From assembly GCA_947685225.1 (NCBI GenBank), contig CANTUV010000053.1, positions 6,371,501 to 6,435,500 on the forward strand: a stretch of DNA of 64,000 nucleotides. Direction: 5' to 3'. Source of the stretch: Garcia nutans. Taxonomy: Eukaryota; Streptophyta; Magnoliopsida; Malpighiales; Euphorbiaceae. This document shows positions 9,852 to 21,515 of the stretch, in pieces. Within the stretch, counting starts at the first letter, position 1. The number at the start of each line of letters is the position of its first letter. The position numbers were made by a program, and so were the translations under genes. Below the pieces are notes generated by a model that was given only the letters and a program-made list of their open reading frames with translations, searched no databases and was not told where the DNA came from.

Positions 9852-11613
9852 AAGGACCAATTGAACTAAATTTAGGAGGAGGTGGAGAGAGAGCAAATCC
9901 AAGGGGAGTTTGGAAAGTTTGAAACCAAATCAAGGAAGGAAAAGAAGAAATTCAATTTAAATCTTTTCTGGACAGCAGCATCATGATTAAAGGGATTCCA
10001 AAGGCAAAAAAGGCTTGTTTTTGGAGCTAGTTCATCCAAGAAGAAGCAATTTTGGAGCAACTTACAAAAGAAGGTATGAGATTCTAAATTCTAATTTTTT
10101 ACACAGTAGCTAAACTAGGGTTTTTTGTGTTTTTCAAAAGTTAAAATCTTAGAACTTTAATTTAGTTTTCCAAAGTTAAAACACTAAAACGTGACCTTCT
10201 TTTCTAAAATGACTTAAAATTGTTATCTTTTCTTCTTAAAAATCTTAAAACTCTAATTGAACATATTTTTCAACAAAACCAAAATCAAATTATGTTTCTA
10301 TTAAAATATTAAAGTAGGTTCTATTTCATTCAAAAAGCCTTAAAAAAACATCTTTTCTACTAATAAAAACTTCAATCCGTTTGTTTAAATTCATAAAACT
10401 TCATAAAATTATCAAATTAATTTATAAAACCCTAATTCAAATCTTTTACCCGTGACCTAAATTCTAAAACCCTAAAATTCAAAATTCAACTTTTAAACCT
10501 AAAATAATGAACCCTAATCCTTTTAAAACCTTAAACCATAATTTTTATGAACCCTAATCCTTTTAAAACATTAAAAAACATAAAAACTCAAAAATTACAC
10601 CGTAGCTTAAAGTTCAATAAACCAAAAATCACAAATTAAAGTATTTTAAGGTATTTAAAACCCTAGTTTCATGATTTCATCATTCAAACCTTAATTTGGT
10701 TAATCAAAGAGTCTTACCAATCTTTTAAAACATAAAACCCTAATTTATTTTAATTCCATAAAAAGTCACAGTAGCCATAATTGGACTTTTATTTACTTTA
10801 TTCAATTCCATACTTGATTATGCTTTGATTTATTTCTTATGCTTTAATTTATTTAATTTCAATAATTGATTTATTTAATTTTTCATGGATGGATGTTTAT
10901 TTTATATTTTGATTAATAGCTTTGATGAATGATTCATTTATGATGAATGATTATTTATTTTTATCAATTAATTTAGATTTCCAAAAGTTGTAAGAGGTAT
11001 GTTTCCACGTGGTGGATACCTCATTAGTTAAACATCATGTAATTTAATTTGCTTTTATATTTTAGACCAATGTAAAGGGCATGTTTCTAGCTTTGATAGG
11101 TGTCCTATCTAGGCATGTGATGTAAGGACATGTTTCCATCCTTGGATGGGTGTCCGTTTATTTGTTTTGTTTGGACATTGCTTTGATTTTAATATATTGA
11201 TGCTTTCTTTTAATTATTGTGTGTAATATGGATAATTTTATTATACTTAAGAATTTTATAATATTAAGACCTGTAAAGGAGGCCGGTTCCAATGAACCGG
11301 GAGTTGTGGGGGTGCTGGGCAATTTCTCACCTTCCCCACACGTACCCAACTTTTCGAACCCATTAAGGGGTTGGGGATTCCTTAGGAATCGAGTCATCCA
11401 CCCCTTTCTTTTTCCCTATCTGTCCGGGTGGCGACTCCATTTTCTCCGGACTTAGGTCCGTATTCACTAAGGCCCCGAGCCTAAACAGTGCAGAAGTCGC
11501 AAGAACCATTCCACCAGGAGTGGGGGCGAAAATCCCCGCTCACACATAGTCTTTAATCAACTCTAACCATCATCTCTGTCGAAGATTCAACTCTCTCTGA
11601 ACACCCAAGTATT

Positions 11614-12950
11614 TCAAACTCTTGTGATCCATATAAATGAAACACTTCTCCCCATACAAGTAATGTCGCAAATCTTCAAAGCAAAAACTATAGCTGCTAA
11701 CTCCAAATCATGCATCAGGTAATTCAGCTCATGCGGCTTCAACTGTCGAGAGGCATAAGCAATGACTCTACCATCCTGCATCAGACCACAACCTAAAGCA
11801 CTATGTGAAGCAGCACTGTAAATCACATAAGATTTACCTTCCATAAGTAGGGTAAGGACAGGAGCCTGAGTCAACATCTCCTTCAGCTGCTCAAAGCTCG
11901 CCTGACACCAATCTATCCACATGAATCTAACTCCCTTCCGAAGTAATCTGGTGGGAGGTGTAGCTATCATAGAAAAACCTTTCAAGAACCATCGATAATA
12001 GTCTGCCAAACCCAAAAAACTTCTAACCTTTGTCACAGTCTTCAGTGGACTCCAATTCAAAATAGCCTCAACTTTACTCGGATCCACTCTAATACCCTCT
12101 GCTGAAACCACATGACCGAGAAAAGTCACTTGATCAAGCCAAAACTCACATTAGATAGCTTAGCATATAACTGCTTCTCTCTCAGAGTCTGCAATAGAAT
12201 CCGCAAATGCTTGTCATGATCCTCCTCATTATGTGAATACACCAAAATATCATCAATAAAAACCACCACAAATTAATCTAGATAGGGTCTAAATACCCTA
12301 TTCATCAAATCCATAAATGCTGCTGGTGCTTTCGTCAACCCAAAAGGTATCACCAAGAACTCATAATGCCCATACCTCGTAAGGAAAGCTATCTTAGGTA
12401 CATCTTCATCTATGACTCTCAACCGATGGTACCTTGATCTCAAATCAATCTTAGAGAATACTGCTCCTCCTTTCAACTGATCAAAGAGATCATCTATCCA
12501 AGGCAAAGGATACTTATTCTTAATGGTCACCTTATTCAACTGCCGATAATCAATACACAATCTCAAGGTACCATCCTTCTTCTTCACAAATAAAACGGGC
12601 GCTCCCCACAAAGACACACTAGGGCGAATGAACCCTTTATCCAACAATTCCTGCAACTGAACCTTCAGCTCTCTCAACTTAGTAGGTGCCATACTATAAG
12701 GGGCAATAGAGATGGGAGTGGTACCAAGCAACAAATCGATACCAAACTCAACATCTCTCTCAAGGGGTAACCCTGGCAACTCCTCAGGAAAAACATCTAT
12801 AAACTCAGCAACTGTGGGTATGCTGTCAAGATGAGAACCCACTACTCTGGTATCTACAACATAAGAAAGATAAGCATCACATCCCTTCCGAATCATCCTC
12901 CTAGCTGAAGCAATTGAGACAAACATGGATGAAAGATGTTTCTGCTCACT
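11614..12950 (-). pseudogene. pol: Tekay-type pol: reverse transcriptase and RNase H, broken
   Basis: RT lies in 12273-12926: it has the GFIRPS and CIDYRQLNKVTIKNKYPLP motifs, then FGLTKAP. The catalytic aspartate box reads FIDD at about 12247-12270, just past a stop that splits the frame. Another frame (11614-12129) carries the connection domain and start of RNase H (FLGHVVSAEGI, VIYSAASHSALG, YASRQLKPHELNY). The RNase H motif usually reads YSDAS; here the aspartate is alanine, so that site would be inactive. The frame runs into the Ogre-1 LTR. In a live element these enzymes copy element RNA into DNA. Confidence 0.88.
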
Positions 12951-13360
12951 TTATACCATCACACTTCTTCCATCACAAGTTCTCAGAGTAACACACTTCT
13001 TCTGACAGTCTACCATAGCCCCATGCTTAGATAACGAATCCATACCTAAAATTAAATCATATTCCTTAAAAGGCATCTCAATCAAATCACCAAGAAACTC
13101 CTCATCCTGAACCACAACCGGACTATTTCAGTGCACCTTGCTAACTACCACACTATGCCCTAAAGGATTTGTCACCAAAACGTCAAATCCTAGGGACTTT
13201 GAATGCAGATCAATCACAGGCAAGATGGATGTACTAATGTATGAATGAGTCGATCCAGGGTCTAATAATGCAAGAACTGAAGTACCATATAAAGAGAAAG
13301 TACCAGCAATAACAGGTGAAGCATCCGACTACCTCTGCATCACATATACTAGCTGAGATG
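12930..13360 (-). pseudogene. Tekay-type aspartic protease region
   Basis: The minus-strand reading gives ALLDPGSTHSYIS near 13246-13290, the DxG active-site motif of Tekay-type proteases, and LILGMDSL near 13040-13075. Stops at about 13127 and 12950 interrupt the frame. It sits between gag and RT, as expected for Ty3/gypsy. Confidence 0.75.
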
Positions 13361-13363
13361 GTC

Positions 13364-13860
13364 CTACCTCATCTGGTCTACTACCTGTGGTAGAACCTCC
13401 TCTCTAACCAGACCATGTATGATCTCCTCTGCTAGATTCTCTGCCACCATGACCCCCTCTAATACTAGTTGAGAAGCTACAGTATCAGTTTGTCTATCCT
13501 CTGGTGGCTCTGGACAATCTTTGATAAAATGGTCTGATGACCCAGATCTAAAACACACTCCCGAAGTACCTCTCCACCAATAGATAGCTCCATGTGCTTT
13601 ACCACAATGAACACAAGTAGGTAGAGCTGGCCTCTGAGCCACTGGGGTCATTGCACTAGCCACAGAAACTAAAGGTCTCGATCTCTACCTCTGCTACTGT
13701 ACTGACCTACCAGCCTGCCTCTGGCTCCTACTGAACCTCATAAAATATCCCCCTCAGCCTCTCTTCACAGATGAAGACCTTGCCTCACTCTAGGGTCTCC
13801 TAGCTCTGGTCTCATCATCCCTAGCAGCCGGATCTACCCTGTCACCTGCACGATGAATCA
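13364..13860 (-). pseudogene. gag: Tekay-type gag C-terminus with a damaged zinc knuckle
   Basis: The open part (13364-13663) shows CVHCGKAHG and, further on, CFRSGSSDHFIKDC. The usual form is CxxC-x4-H-x4-C; here the second Cys is Ser, so zinc binding should be lost. Upstream sequence to about 13860 continues as gag-like but with stops. Only about 40 bases separate it from the primer site, so the main capsid part of gag is deleted. Confidence 0.75.
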
Positions 13861-13893
13861 CAATCGTACTAAGCCAAAAGCTTAGTAGTACAA

Positions 13894-13905
13894 ACTTTGA
13901 TAACA
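13894..13905 (-). other. Decayed primer-binding site of the Tekay-type element
   Basis: The minus-strand reading TGTTATCAAAGT matches 9 of 12 bases of the initiator-Met site TGGTATCAGAGC used by most chromoviruses. The place, between the LTR and gag, is right. The match is weak on its own. Confidence 0.45.
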
Positions 13906-13906
13906 A

Positions 13907-16153
13907 CATAGTTCAAATACAATGCTAATGCTCAACACATAAGGATATCATATCTCATAGCATTATATCATCAAATCATAATGTATTGCTCAATTGTTCC
14001 TCAATTCATAATTCACATAAAAGCAAACACAAGCATGGGCCCAAAAGGATCTAATATGCCATTCAAACTACAGAGTTACTGCTTTGGTCTATAATGGCAC
14101 CTTGTGTCTAGCCCCGTAGGCAATATATCCATGGAATAATCCAACTAGGTCTAAGTTTACGACCCAGTCATTTCACCCAGCCTATCTTCAAGGATTTGTT
14201 TTTGAGGCTTATGACCCGGTCATTTTACCTCAAAAATATTTTCGCAGTGATGCCCAGCGTCTAGCTCGTACGCAATTCATAGGCATGCCGCCAAACCCAG
14301 AACTCTAGAATTGAATAACATACTAGGCACACAATTTATTTTTATTTCTCATTTATATCAATATTAATTCATTGTATTATGTTTCCACATATCTCATTTC
14401 ATTATCAAATCCTTTCTCATTTTATCATGATCACATTAGGCACAACACCTCAAATATCTCACTTATATCAATATAGTCAATACCCATGACTTTATATACC
14501 ATCTTTAATGTACACAAAATAATTTGCATTATCCATACATTTTGGTTCATTATCATATTTTACACTAAGCTCACATTATACATAATGCATTTGTAACATT
14601 ATACAAATCACAGCATATTATTCATGCACTAACAATATAGTAATTAACTTAACACATTTTCCAACCAAATGTGTTAAGTCCCAATGTCATGTAAAAATAA
14701 ACAATTATTCAAAGTTTGTACTTAACTCTAAAAGCAACAAACACCACTTTCAACCTCCTCTTCCAAGATATCCCTCAACACTTGGATTAGGGTAGCTCAA
14801 ACCTCTTCAACGCCTAAACCAAATGTGATTATAATAATCACTTAGTGATACACAAAGGAAAATAAGGAAAAGAACTATCTAGGACAAACTCTAAACATGA
14901 CATGCTCAACAACATAGGCATGTCAATGACCGTGCCCTAAACCCACAACACACAAGCTTTGACACGCTCAATAACATGGGCGTGTCACTGCACGTGTAAA
15001 AACTCCAACAACATAGTAGCTATGACATGCTCAGTGACATGGGCGTGTCACTGTACATGTCAAAACTCCTCCAACACAGTAGTTATGACACACTCAATGA
15101 CATAGGCGTGTCACTACACGTGTGAAAACTATAACAACACAGTAGATATGACATGCTCAGTGACATGGGCGTGTCACTGCACTTATCAATACAACAACAT
15201 CACAGAAGTTGTGACACGCTCAGTAACATGGATGTGTCACTGCTCATGTCACCAACACTGAAAAAACAGAACCATCAACATGCCCAAATGGCTGTGTCAC
15301 AGGGCATGTCAAGCCAAAAACCTAATATTCATGCATAATTGCCTCATCCAACTATTATCTTTCATTAACCTTTTTCAATTTCATACAATCTCAACCAAAT
15401 CCATCATTATACCACCAAATACTTGTATAAACATCAAAATGACTCAATTAAAAACAAACATGCACAATCACAACCATGACTTTTCAGCTCAAAAGTCACA
15501 CAATCCAACACTCTTATTCTTTTCACCAAACTTAACCCTTTTCTTCAATCCAACCCCAAATTCATAGTTAACTAGAAAGAAGAACTTGAAACATACCAAA
15601 ATCAACCTTTAAAACATACTACACCAAACATCAAATTCACACATACAAACTTTCATAGAAAATCAAGAAAATAAGTTGGAAACTTACCAAATATGGAGAA
15701 GATCCTTAAAATTCCGACTTGAACACTTGAAATCTTTCAATTACTTGAGTTAGCAAGAAGCAAAATTGCTCTTTCCTTTGATGATGATGGCCGGCTACCA
15801 TGGAGGAAGAAGAAGATAATAATGGTCAACAACTCCACTTATCTCACAAATCTCTTTAAACCACACAATTTTCCTCTTTTAATCTCCACCAAGCATATAT
15901 ATTATTATTATATAATTAATCTCAAATATCCTCTTCCAATATCCAAATAATTAATATCTTAAATAATTAAAATAGCATTTGACTCATAATAAAGATGTTG
16001 ACTTGTATATAATAGGTATATCTTCATATATATATATATCATATACACCTTCCCTTTCTCTTTTCTTTTCACTTAATTAAATATATATATACTTTAAATC
16101 ATTTAATTAGTTTTTAAACATTAATATTTACTTTAAAATTTTGGGATATTACA
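13907..16153 (-). repeat. Tekay-type 5' LTR (about 2.2 kb)
   Basis: The right end (start of the LTR on the minus strand) is TGTAATATCCC at 16153. The left end is uncertain within about 20 bases because the terminus has decayed. It is AT-rich, with a 63-bp tandem repeat at 14899-15276. The plus-strand frames at 15153-15567 lie in this repeat and the bases after it, and are not genes. Confidence 0.7.
14899..15276. repeat. 63-bp tandem repeat with palindromes in the Tekay LTR
   Basis: Six copies start with GACAYGCTCA or a close variant at 14899, 14961, 15024, 15087, 15150 and 15213. Each contains GTGACA-TGGGCG-TGTCAC or a variant, a 6-bp stem with a 6-base loop, nested in wider GACACGC/GCGTGTC arms. 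Confidence 0.88.
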
Positions 16154-16165
16154 GAAATGGCCACA

Positions 16166-16204
16166 GGCCAATTCGCCGCTGGAAAATCCTACGGCGAATT
16201 GGCC
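16166..16204. repeat. 13-bp perfect inverted repeat in the Ogre-2 U3
   Basis: GGCCAATTCGCCG at 16166-16178 and CGGCGAATTGGCC at 16192-16204 with a 13-base spacer. The right-hand arm recurs in part at 16233-16247. It lies about 200 bases upstream of the TATA box, the same place as the Ogre-1 GC island, though the sequence is unrelated. Confidence 0.9.
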
Positions 16205-16407
16205 ACAAGCCAATTAACAGCAGGAAAATCCTACGGCGAATTGGCTGGCCTGCACCCAGCACCGGTGGAACTTCTTCGCCAGTGCACTTTTGCATGCCTG
16301 GCCCACGTACGGTTTTTCCAAAACCCTACTGTACTTGGTTTTTAATTTTGATTCCTAAAACATTTTTATGTCCTTAGCCCAATTAGTATTAGGTTTTTAT
16401 TTTTTCC

Positions 16408-16415
16408 TATAAATA
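16408..16415 (+). promoter_or_regulatory. TATA box of the Ogre-2 LTR
   Basis: TATAAATA, about 1.5 kb before the LTR end and just downstream of the GC island. Confidence 0.65.
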
Positions 16416-17912
16416 CCACATTAAAGACAAAGAATGGAGGGGGGATTAAAATTTTTTTATCAGACTTTGGTCTTTTGGATTTTTTCAGCCAAAAAAGAGA
16501 ACCTTGAAGGAGCAAGAGGCAGTGAGCTAGCAACAACAATCCATCAAAGGCAGCCTACACTATCTTTATTATTGTTCAACCAGAATTCAAAGATTGTGGT
16601 GGAACCAACAACAAAGATTTGAATCTCTATTTCTTTGCTTATCTTTACAGTAGCCTCATCACTCAATTGGATTAATTATTTAAACGTGCAATAGATGATC
16701 AATTGTTCTACTTACCATCCAAACTCTATTTGAAGCCCTAAAAACTATTTTTCAAAACACTAATACATTAATAACCATAAAACATATTTTTGAAATCTAA
16801 AACCCTAATTACACTTCTCTAAAACCATAAAACAATAATATGTTTTCTTAAAACCATAATCAATTTAATTTTTCTAAGATTTACAGTAGCTTATTTCTTC
16901 CAATTCTGAAACCCTGTTTTCTAAATCTTAAACCCTAAAATCTTAATTTTCAACACCAAAACCTACAACCCTAAAAGCCAGTTTTCAAAATTTTCTAGGG
17001 CGCTTCCCCCGACTCGGCAAGGGGCACTGCCCCTTGACCCCGCCCTCTAACCGGCTAGTGGGACCGCCGTATGGGTTCTTCAAAGGGGTCAATATTTATT
17101 TGTGCATTATGAGTCTATGTACTTAACTTTCTTTTTTCCAAAGCCCTAATTTAGTAATTAAAATTCTAAAACATTATTTTAAGATGTAAACCCTAAATTT
17201 ATACATTTATTACTTTATTTAATTTTAAATTAGATTATGTAGTTTATTATATATTTTGATGATTGATTTATTTAGTTTTGATACTTTATTTGTTTATCAT
17301 GAATGGATGTTTACTTTTATTGATTTGTTTTGATTTCAAATCTTTGTATGAGGTATATTTCCATATGTTGGGTACCTCATGTTTTAAGTATCATATAATT
17401 TAAATTGTTTTTATATTTTGGACCAATGTAAAGGACACGTTTCCACCTTTCGGTGGGTGTTCTATTTAGTTTTAGACATGGACGATGTAAGAACATGTTT
17501 CCATCTTCGGATGGGTGTCCATTTATTTATTTTGTTTAGACATTGCTTTGATTTTAAAATAATGATGCTTTATTTTAATTATTTCATGTAGTATGGATAA
17601 TATTGTTATATTTAAGAATTTTATAATATTAAGACCTGTATAGGAGGTTGGTTCCAATGAACCGGGCGTTGTGGGGGGTACTGGGCCATTTCTCACCTTG
17701 CCCACATGTACCCAACTTTCCAAACCCATTAAGGTATTGGGGATTTCTTAGGAATCGAGTCATCCACCCCTTTCTTTTTTTTAGCCCATCCGGGTGGCGA
17801 CTCCATTTTTTTCGGGCTTAGGCCCATGTTCTCTAAGGTGTTGAGCCTAAATTGTGCTGAAGTCGCAAGAACCATTTCACCAGGAGTAGGGGGCAAAATT
17901 CCCCGCTCACAA

Positions 17913-17930
17913 TGGTGATTATACTAGGGA
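17913..17930 (+). other. Decayed primer-binding site of Ogre-2
   Basis: TGGTGATTATACTAGGGA differs from the Ogre-1 site at five positions, four of them C-to-T or G-to-A, the pattern of methylated-cytosine loss. The 11-base copy of this site inside U5 (17805-17815) is still perfect. Confidence 0.75.
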
Positions 17931-19053
17931 TAAGAGAAGTTGATTTTGTTGGTCTTTATATTATTATATTCTTTCTTATCATGATATTATCCATTGCATC
18001 ATAATAGATTGCATCGTGTGCGTGAGTTAGGATGTTCATGTTACATGTGTTGTGTTATGTAAGGGATACCATACTTTCACTCAAGGTATGGAGATCGAGC
18101 ATGCCATAATCACTCATAGCCTTGTACCTTTTGGTATATACTTGTTATGGGAACCTAAGCTTTTTAACCCAAAGACTAAAGCTCATATAATTGGCCTAGT
18201 TACTTTCCTTAGGTTTTTACCCCAAATGCTTGTTTTTAACTATGGTTAATTTATCTTGCTTTAAATCACGACTTATTTGGTTTGTTCTTTTACTAATATG
18301 GCCTAAGTACATTGCAAGCTCAAAATAAATTTTTCTTTAAATTCCAAAAGACCAAAGCTATTTTCAAAACTTTTTAAAATGGTCTTTGGACATAAAACTT
18401 TTCTAAAAAACAAATAAAAAATTCTTTTATCATGACCCAAGTACAAAGCCCAAAATCCATTTTTCTAAAATCTTTTTATAATGGGCTTAGAAATAAAATT
18501 ATTTTCATAACCTTTTCAAAGAGCTTACAAATTATTTAGGTCAATTATGAAAATACCAAAAATCAATTGTAAGCCTAATTTATACTAAGAATTATTAATC
18601 ATGGGCTTGTTTTTGGCATGAATCATTAGTTACTTTTTTAAGTGAGAAATTTATTTATAATAAACCTCTTAATTTAGTTTTAATCCAATATAGCATAAAA
18701 GCTACTTTAGTTGGTTGAATGGATTAAAACCTAATTAATGGGAATTATCATGAACTGATTTCCATTTTTAAAATATAACTATTGGTTGAAACATCCGAGC
18801 GAATTTTTCAAAAACAAGATACCCTCATATTGGTACTTTGTTAACCATATACCTAGGAAAAGAGACTCGCCATCCATGTGTGGAAGTTATAAAGTGGGAA
18901 GGAACATCCTATTTATCCTTGTTGTTTATTGTCTGTGCATACATGCATCACATCACTTATCATTAATCCTTTCTGGCCACAGCCCTGGATTACAATAGTT
19001 TAAAAGCTTACAACAATTCTAGCAGTGACTCAATCACTTTTTCACCAAAAGCA
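17931..19053 (+). other. Ogre-2 untranslated leader
   Basis: Homologous throughout to 1205-2357 of Ogre-1 with many substitutions. Nothing else is recognisable. Confidence 0.6.
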
Positions 19054-19793
19054 ATGGAGCCTGAACAAATTCAAAGAATAGTGGACGATGCCCTCAATGC
19101 TAAAATGGAAGAATTAAAGGCGGCCTTAGCTGAGAACTTTGGGAACAATGCCGAAGCATCCGCAAGCACCAAGAAAGATAAGGGGAAGGCTAAAGTTGGT
19201 GAAGTGGCTTTTGATGATGATAAGGTGATCATTGATGATGATGATGATTGGGCTCAATACTTCTAAGATCCTCAAGACAAGAAGAAGGAGCCAAGGGTTG
19301 TGGAAAGAGCACCTGTGGAAAAGACTAAAACTTTTAATGTTGAGAAACTGATTGCTGATTTAGAAAAGAAATTCAAGAAGAAGCTGAAAACTGAAGAGAT
19401 GTCAAAGATCGATAAGTTGTTTGAACAAGATGAGGAGGTTCCTTATAAATTTAAAATGCCTTCTTTCACTGGATATAATGGTACTGGAAATCCTCATTTC
19501 CATGTGAAGTAGTACATCACTGCTATGCAGTCTGCCCGAGCCATTAAGGCTCAAACTCTAAGATATTTCATGCTCTCATTCGACCCTGTTGTCCAAAATT
19601 GGTTCAACACCTTAGAGGAAAGTACTCAAAAAGATGGGACATGTTGTACAAGGCTTTCATTCAGCAATATGGGTACAATGTCGAGCTAGAAATTACCTTA
19701 ATGGATGTTGAGTCCATTAGACAAAGGCCAAATGAGAATTTTGTGGACTATATGAAAAGATGGAGAAATAAGGCTACATTGCTCAGGAAGAGG
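19054..19793 (+). pseudogene. gag: Ogre-2 gag, 5' part, cut by Athila-1
   Basis: Starts MEPEQIQRIV, parallel to Ogre-1. An acidic IIDDDDDWAQY patch is followed by a stop at 19264-19266. A second open part (19300-19512) ends in a stop where Ogre-1 has HVKQYI (CAG or CAA changed to TAG). A third part (19599-19793) enters the core motif RQRPNENFVDYMKRW. The last bases (agagg, 19789-19793) are the target duplication of Athila-1, and the reading continues at 27673. Confidence 0.85.
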
Positions 19794-20746
19794 TGTTGCG
19801 CTCAAATTAACTCTACCACAAAGCGTCACTCGCAAGTATACGAGGTAGCTGTAGCAAAGGTGATTGCCCCAAGGTCGTTCTCTCAAGGAAGCCAAAGTGG
19901 TTAATTGCTTATCAGATTATGTTTAACAAGTAATAAAGAGATTCATAAATTGCTAAATAATAAAGAAGATTGATTAAAGTTTAAAACAATAAAAGTAAAT
20001 TGAGCTGTGTTTTGATTCACTTAATAGAATGGTCTAGGGTTTGCACTTCTCTACTACTTATATGTATGAACGGTTATTCCTCTTAACTAATTCAATTTCA
20101 AAGATTAAATCTCAAACAACTCAACTAATCGAGTCAAGGAAATAAGCTCTCGCATTCAAACCTCTTTCAACTAATCTTGTTATAAGTGAAATAATCTTTT
20201 TAATAGGTTATATTTCTAATTCACCTAAGTCCTTAATTGAATTGTTCAAGTATTAAACTTCATCTCTCGATCTATCATCTAATACCTTAAAACACATAAT
20301 TGGTGATCAATCAATTATATATTAACAATATTCCATTCAATCAAGGCTAAAGAAATTGTTAGCTAAGAGAATAACCAATTCATACAATCATAGCAGATCC
20401 ATACAAACCTTAGACTAGATCAAATTAGTTCATAATGCAATCAAACATATTCATCTCATTAATGTTCAAAGAAATCAAAATAGACATGATAATATCCATT
20501 CAATAAAAATAAAGAGAATAAGTTCGATAACAAAACCAAGTTACAACTCCTTGAAGTTCTGAAGAATCTCTTGTTCAAATCTTGCAAGAAGGATGTCTTG
20601 ATGGCTAGAACAATTTAATCTAAACTAGTTTTAATCCAAAGTGAAATAAAAATCAAGAAAACAAATGTTTAAAACCCTAACTTTGCTCTTGACGGCTCCA
20701 AATCTGTTCTAAATCGTCCACTCCGAAACCCTAACTTTCTTTTCCC

Positions 20747-20753
20747 TTTTATA
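20747..20753 (-). promoter_or_regulatory. TATA box, Athila-1 3' LTR
   Basis: Minus-strand TATAAAA, just downstream of the hairpin cluster. The same box is at 26904-26910 (minus) and 34059-34066 (plus, solo LTR). Confidence 0.7.
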
Positions 20754-20789
20754 CGAAACGTCGGCTTTAAAATTCGTTGCGCGTTTGTT

Positions 20790-21230
20790 TCATGAGGGAC
20801 ACGGCCAGGTGATGAGGGACACGGCCGTGTGAGGGCTTGTTGGAGGGACACGGCCAGGTGACACGGCCGTGTCCCTTGCCAGTGTCCACCTCTGCTTGTT
20901 TCTCTCTTCTTTCTTCTTTAGTTGAGTGACACGGCCAAGTCATGAGTGACTTGGCCGTGTTGCACTATGATTGAGGGACACGGCCACATGACTTGGCCGT
21001 GTCCCTTGCCTGTGTCTTCCACTGTGAGTTTTTAGTCTTCTTTGCCTTTGGAATTGGTGAGACACGGCCAAGTCAGAAGTGACTTGGCCGTGTTAGAGCA
21101 TTTTTGGAGGGACATGGCCATGTTTGAGGTAACTTGGCCGTGTTGCTTCATTTTGGAGAGACATGGCCAAGTGACATGGCCATGTCGCTTGCATGTGTCG
21201 CCTGACTTGGCCATGTCGCTTACATGTGTC
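20790..21230. repeat. Inverted-repeat cluster in the Athila-1 3' LTR
   Basis: More than a dozen copies of GGGACACGGCCAAGTGA-like motifs and their reverse complements alternate, so that neighbours can pair. An example is ACACGGCCAAGTCA with TGACTTGGCCGTGT near 20929-20960. The cluster recurs at 26947-27387 in the other LTR and about 33600-34020 in the solo LTR. Confidence 0.85.
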
Positions 21231-21515
21231 GCCTACTGTGATGATTTCTTCTTCTTCAGTCTTGGTTCCTTGGCTTTTTTAACCTAAAACAAAACTCAAA
21301 CAAACTTTAAACAAAAAGTAAATAAACAATAACCAATAAAGCATAAACACCATACTAAAAACTAGATCAAAAACGACATAAACACTGAAATAAACTAAAA
21401 CTACAAAATTAACAAAAACACTAAATAAACCGATTTAAACTAATAAAATACCTAAATAAAACAATATTTATTATAATAAACAAGACACAAATCTATAACA
21501 AAAACTAACAAAACA

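Larger units (their letters stand above)
1..11544 (+). mobile_element. Ogre-1: non-autonomous Ogre/Tat-type Ty3/gypsy LTR retrotransposon, 5' end outside window
   Basis: The order is partial 5' LTR (1-1185), primer-binding site (1187-1204), leader, broken gag (2358-3733), a long non-coding 3' region with minisatellites, polypurine tract (9336-9348) and 3' LTR (9349-11544). The two LTRs align without net length change, window base 1 matching base 10360. By hand I count about 30 differences in 1,185 bp (about 97% identity), so the insertion is fairly young. The primer site resembles that reported for Ogre elements (tRNA-Arg), and the gag has the Tat-type Cys/His motif. No reverse transcriptase, RNase H or integrase can be read anywhere between gag and the 3' LTR, so it could only move with enzymes supplied in trans. 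It interrupts a Tekay-type pol gene on the minus strand at 11545; the 5' flank is outside the window, so the target duplication cannot be tested. Confidence 0.88.
9349..11544 (+). repeat. Ogre-1 3' LTR (2,196 bp)
   Basis: Bounded by TGTAGACCC and CCGCTCACA. U3 holds a GC-rich island full of inverted repeats (9550-9725) in otherwise AT-rich DNA, then a TATA box at 9844. R/U5 holds many AACCCTAA-like motifs and the 11-base primer-site copy at 11429-11439. The right flank (from 11545) is Tekay-type pol, which fixes the boundary. The minus-strand frames at 9465-9752 read through the GC island and are not genes. Confidence 0.9.
11545..16153 (-). mobile_element. Tekay-type chromovirus (Ty3/gypsy), fragment
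   Basis: Read on the minus strand: LTR (16153 down to about 13907), a decayed primer site, a shortened gag, PR, RT and RNase H, then a cut at 11544 where Ogre-1 inserted. Integrase and the 3' LTR should lie left of Ogre-1, outside the window. The LTR starts TGTAATATCCCAAAATTT, as in many Tekay/Del elements. Several stops and frame changes show it is dead. The five bases right of the LTR (16154-16158, gaaat) may be the target duplication; its partner is not in the window. Confidence 0.82.
16154..17911 (+). repeat. Ogre-2 5' LTR, left part missing
   Basis: Ends CCCCGCTCACA at 17911 like Ogre-1, and shares the U5 block (GGGTGGCGACTCCA at 17802-17815). The left boundary is the Tekay-type LTR end, so that element inserted in this LTR and the first part should lie beyond it, outside the window. 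U3 has a hairpin-rich GC island (16155-16300) and TATAAATA at 16408-16415. At about 16995-17090 there is a GC-rich stretch (GGGCGCTTCCCCCGACTCGG) not seen in Ogre-1. Confidence 0.8.
19794..21515 (-). repeat. Athila-1 3' LTR
   Basis: On the minus strand it runs from TGTTTTGTTAG at 21515 to GAGCGCAACA at 19794. U3 holds a cluster of ACACGGCC/GGCCGTGT inverted repeats (about 20790-21230), then a TATA box (minus, 20747-20753). The small frames at 20669, 21032 and 21042 lie in or beside this cluster and are not genes. Confidence 0.92.
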
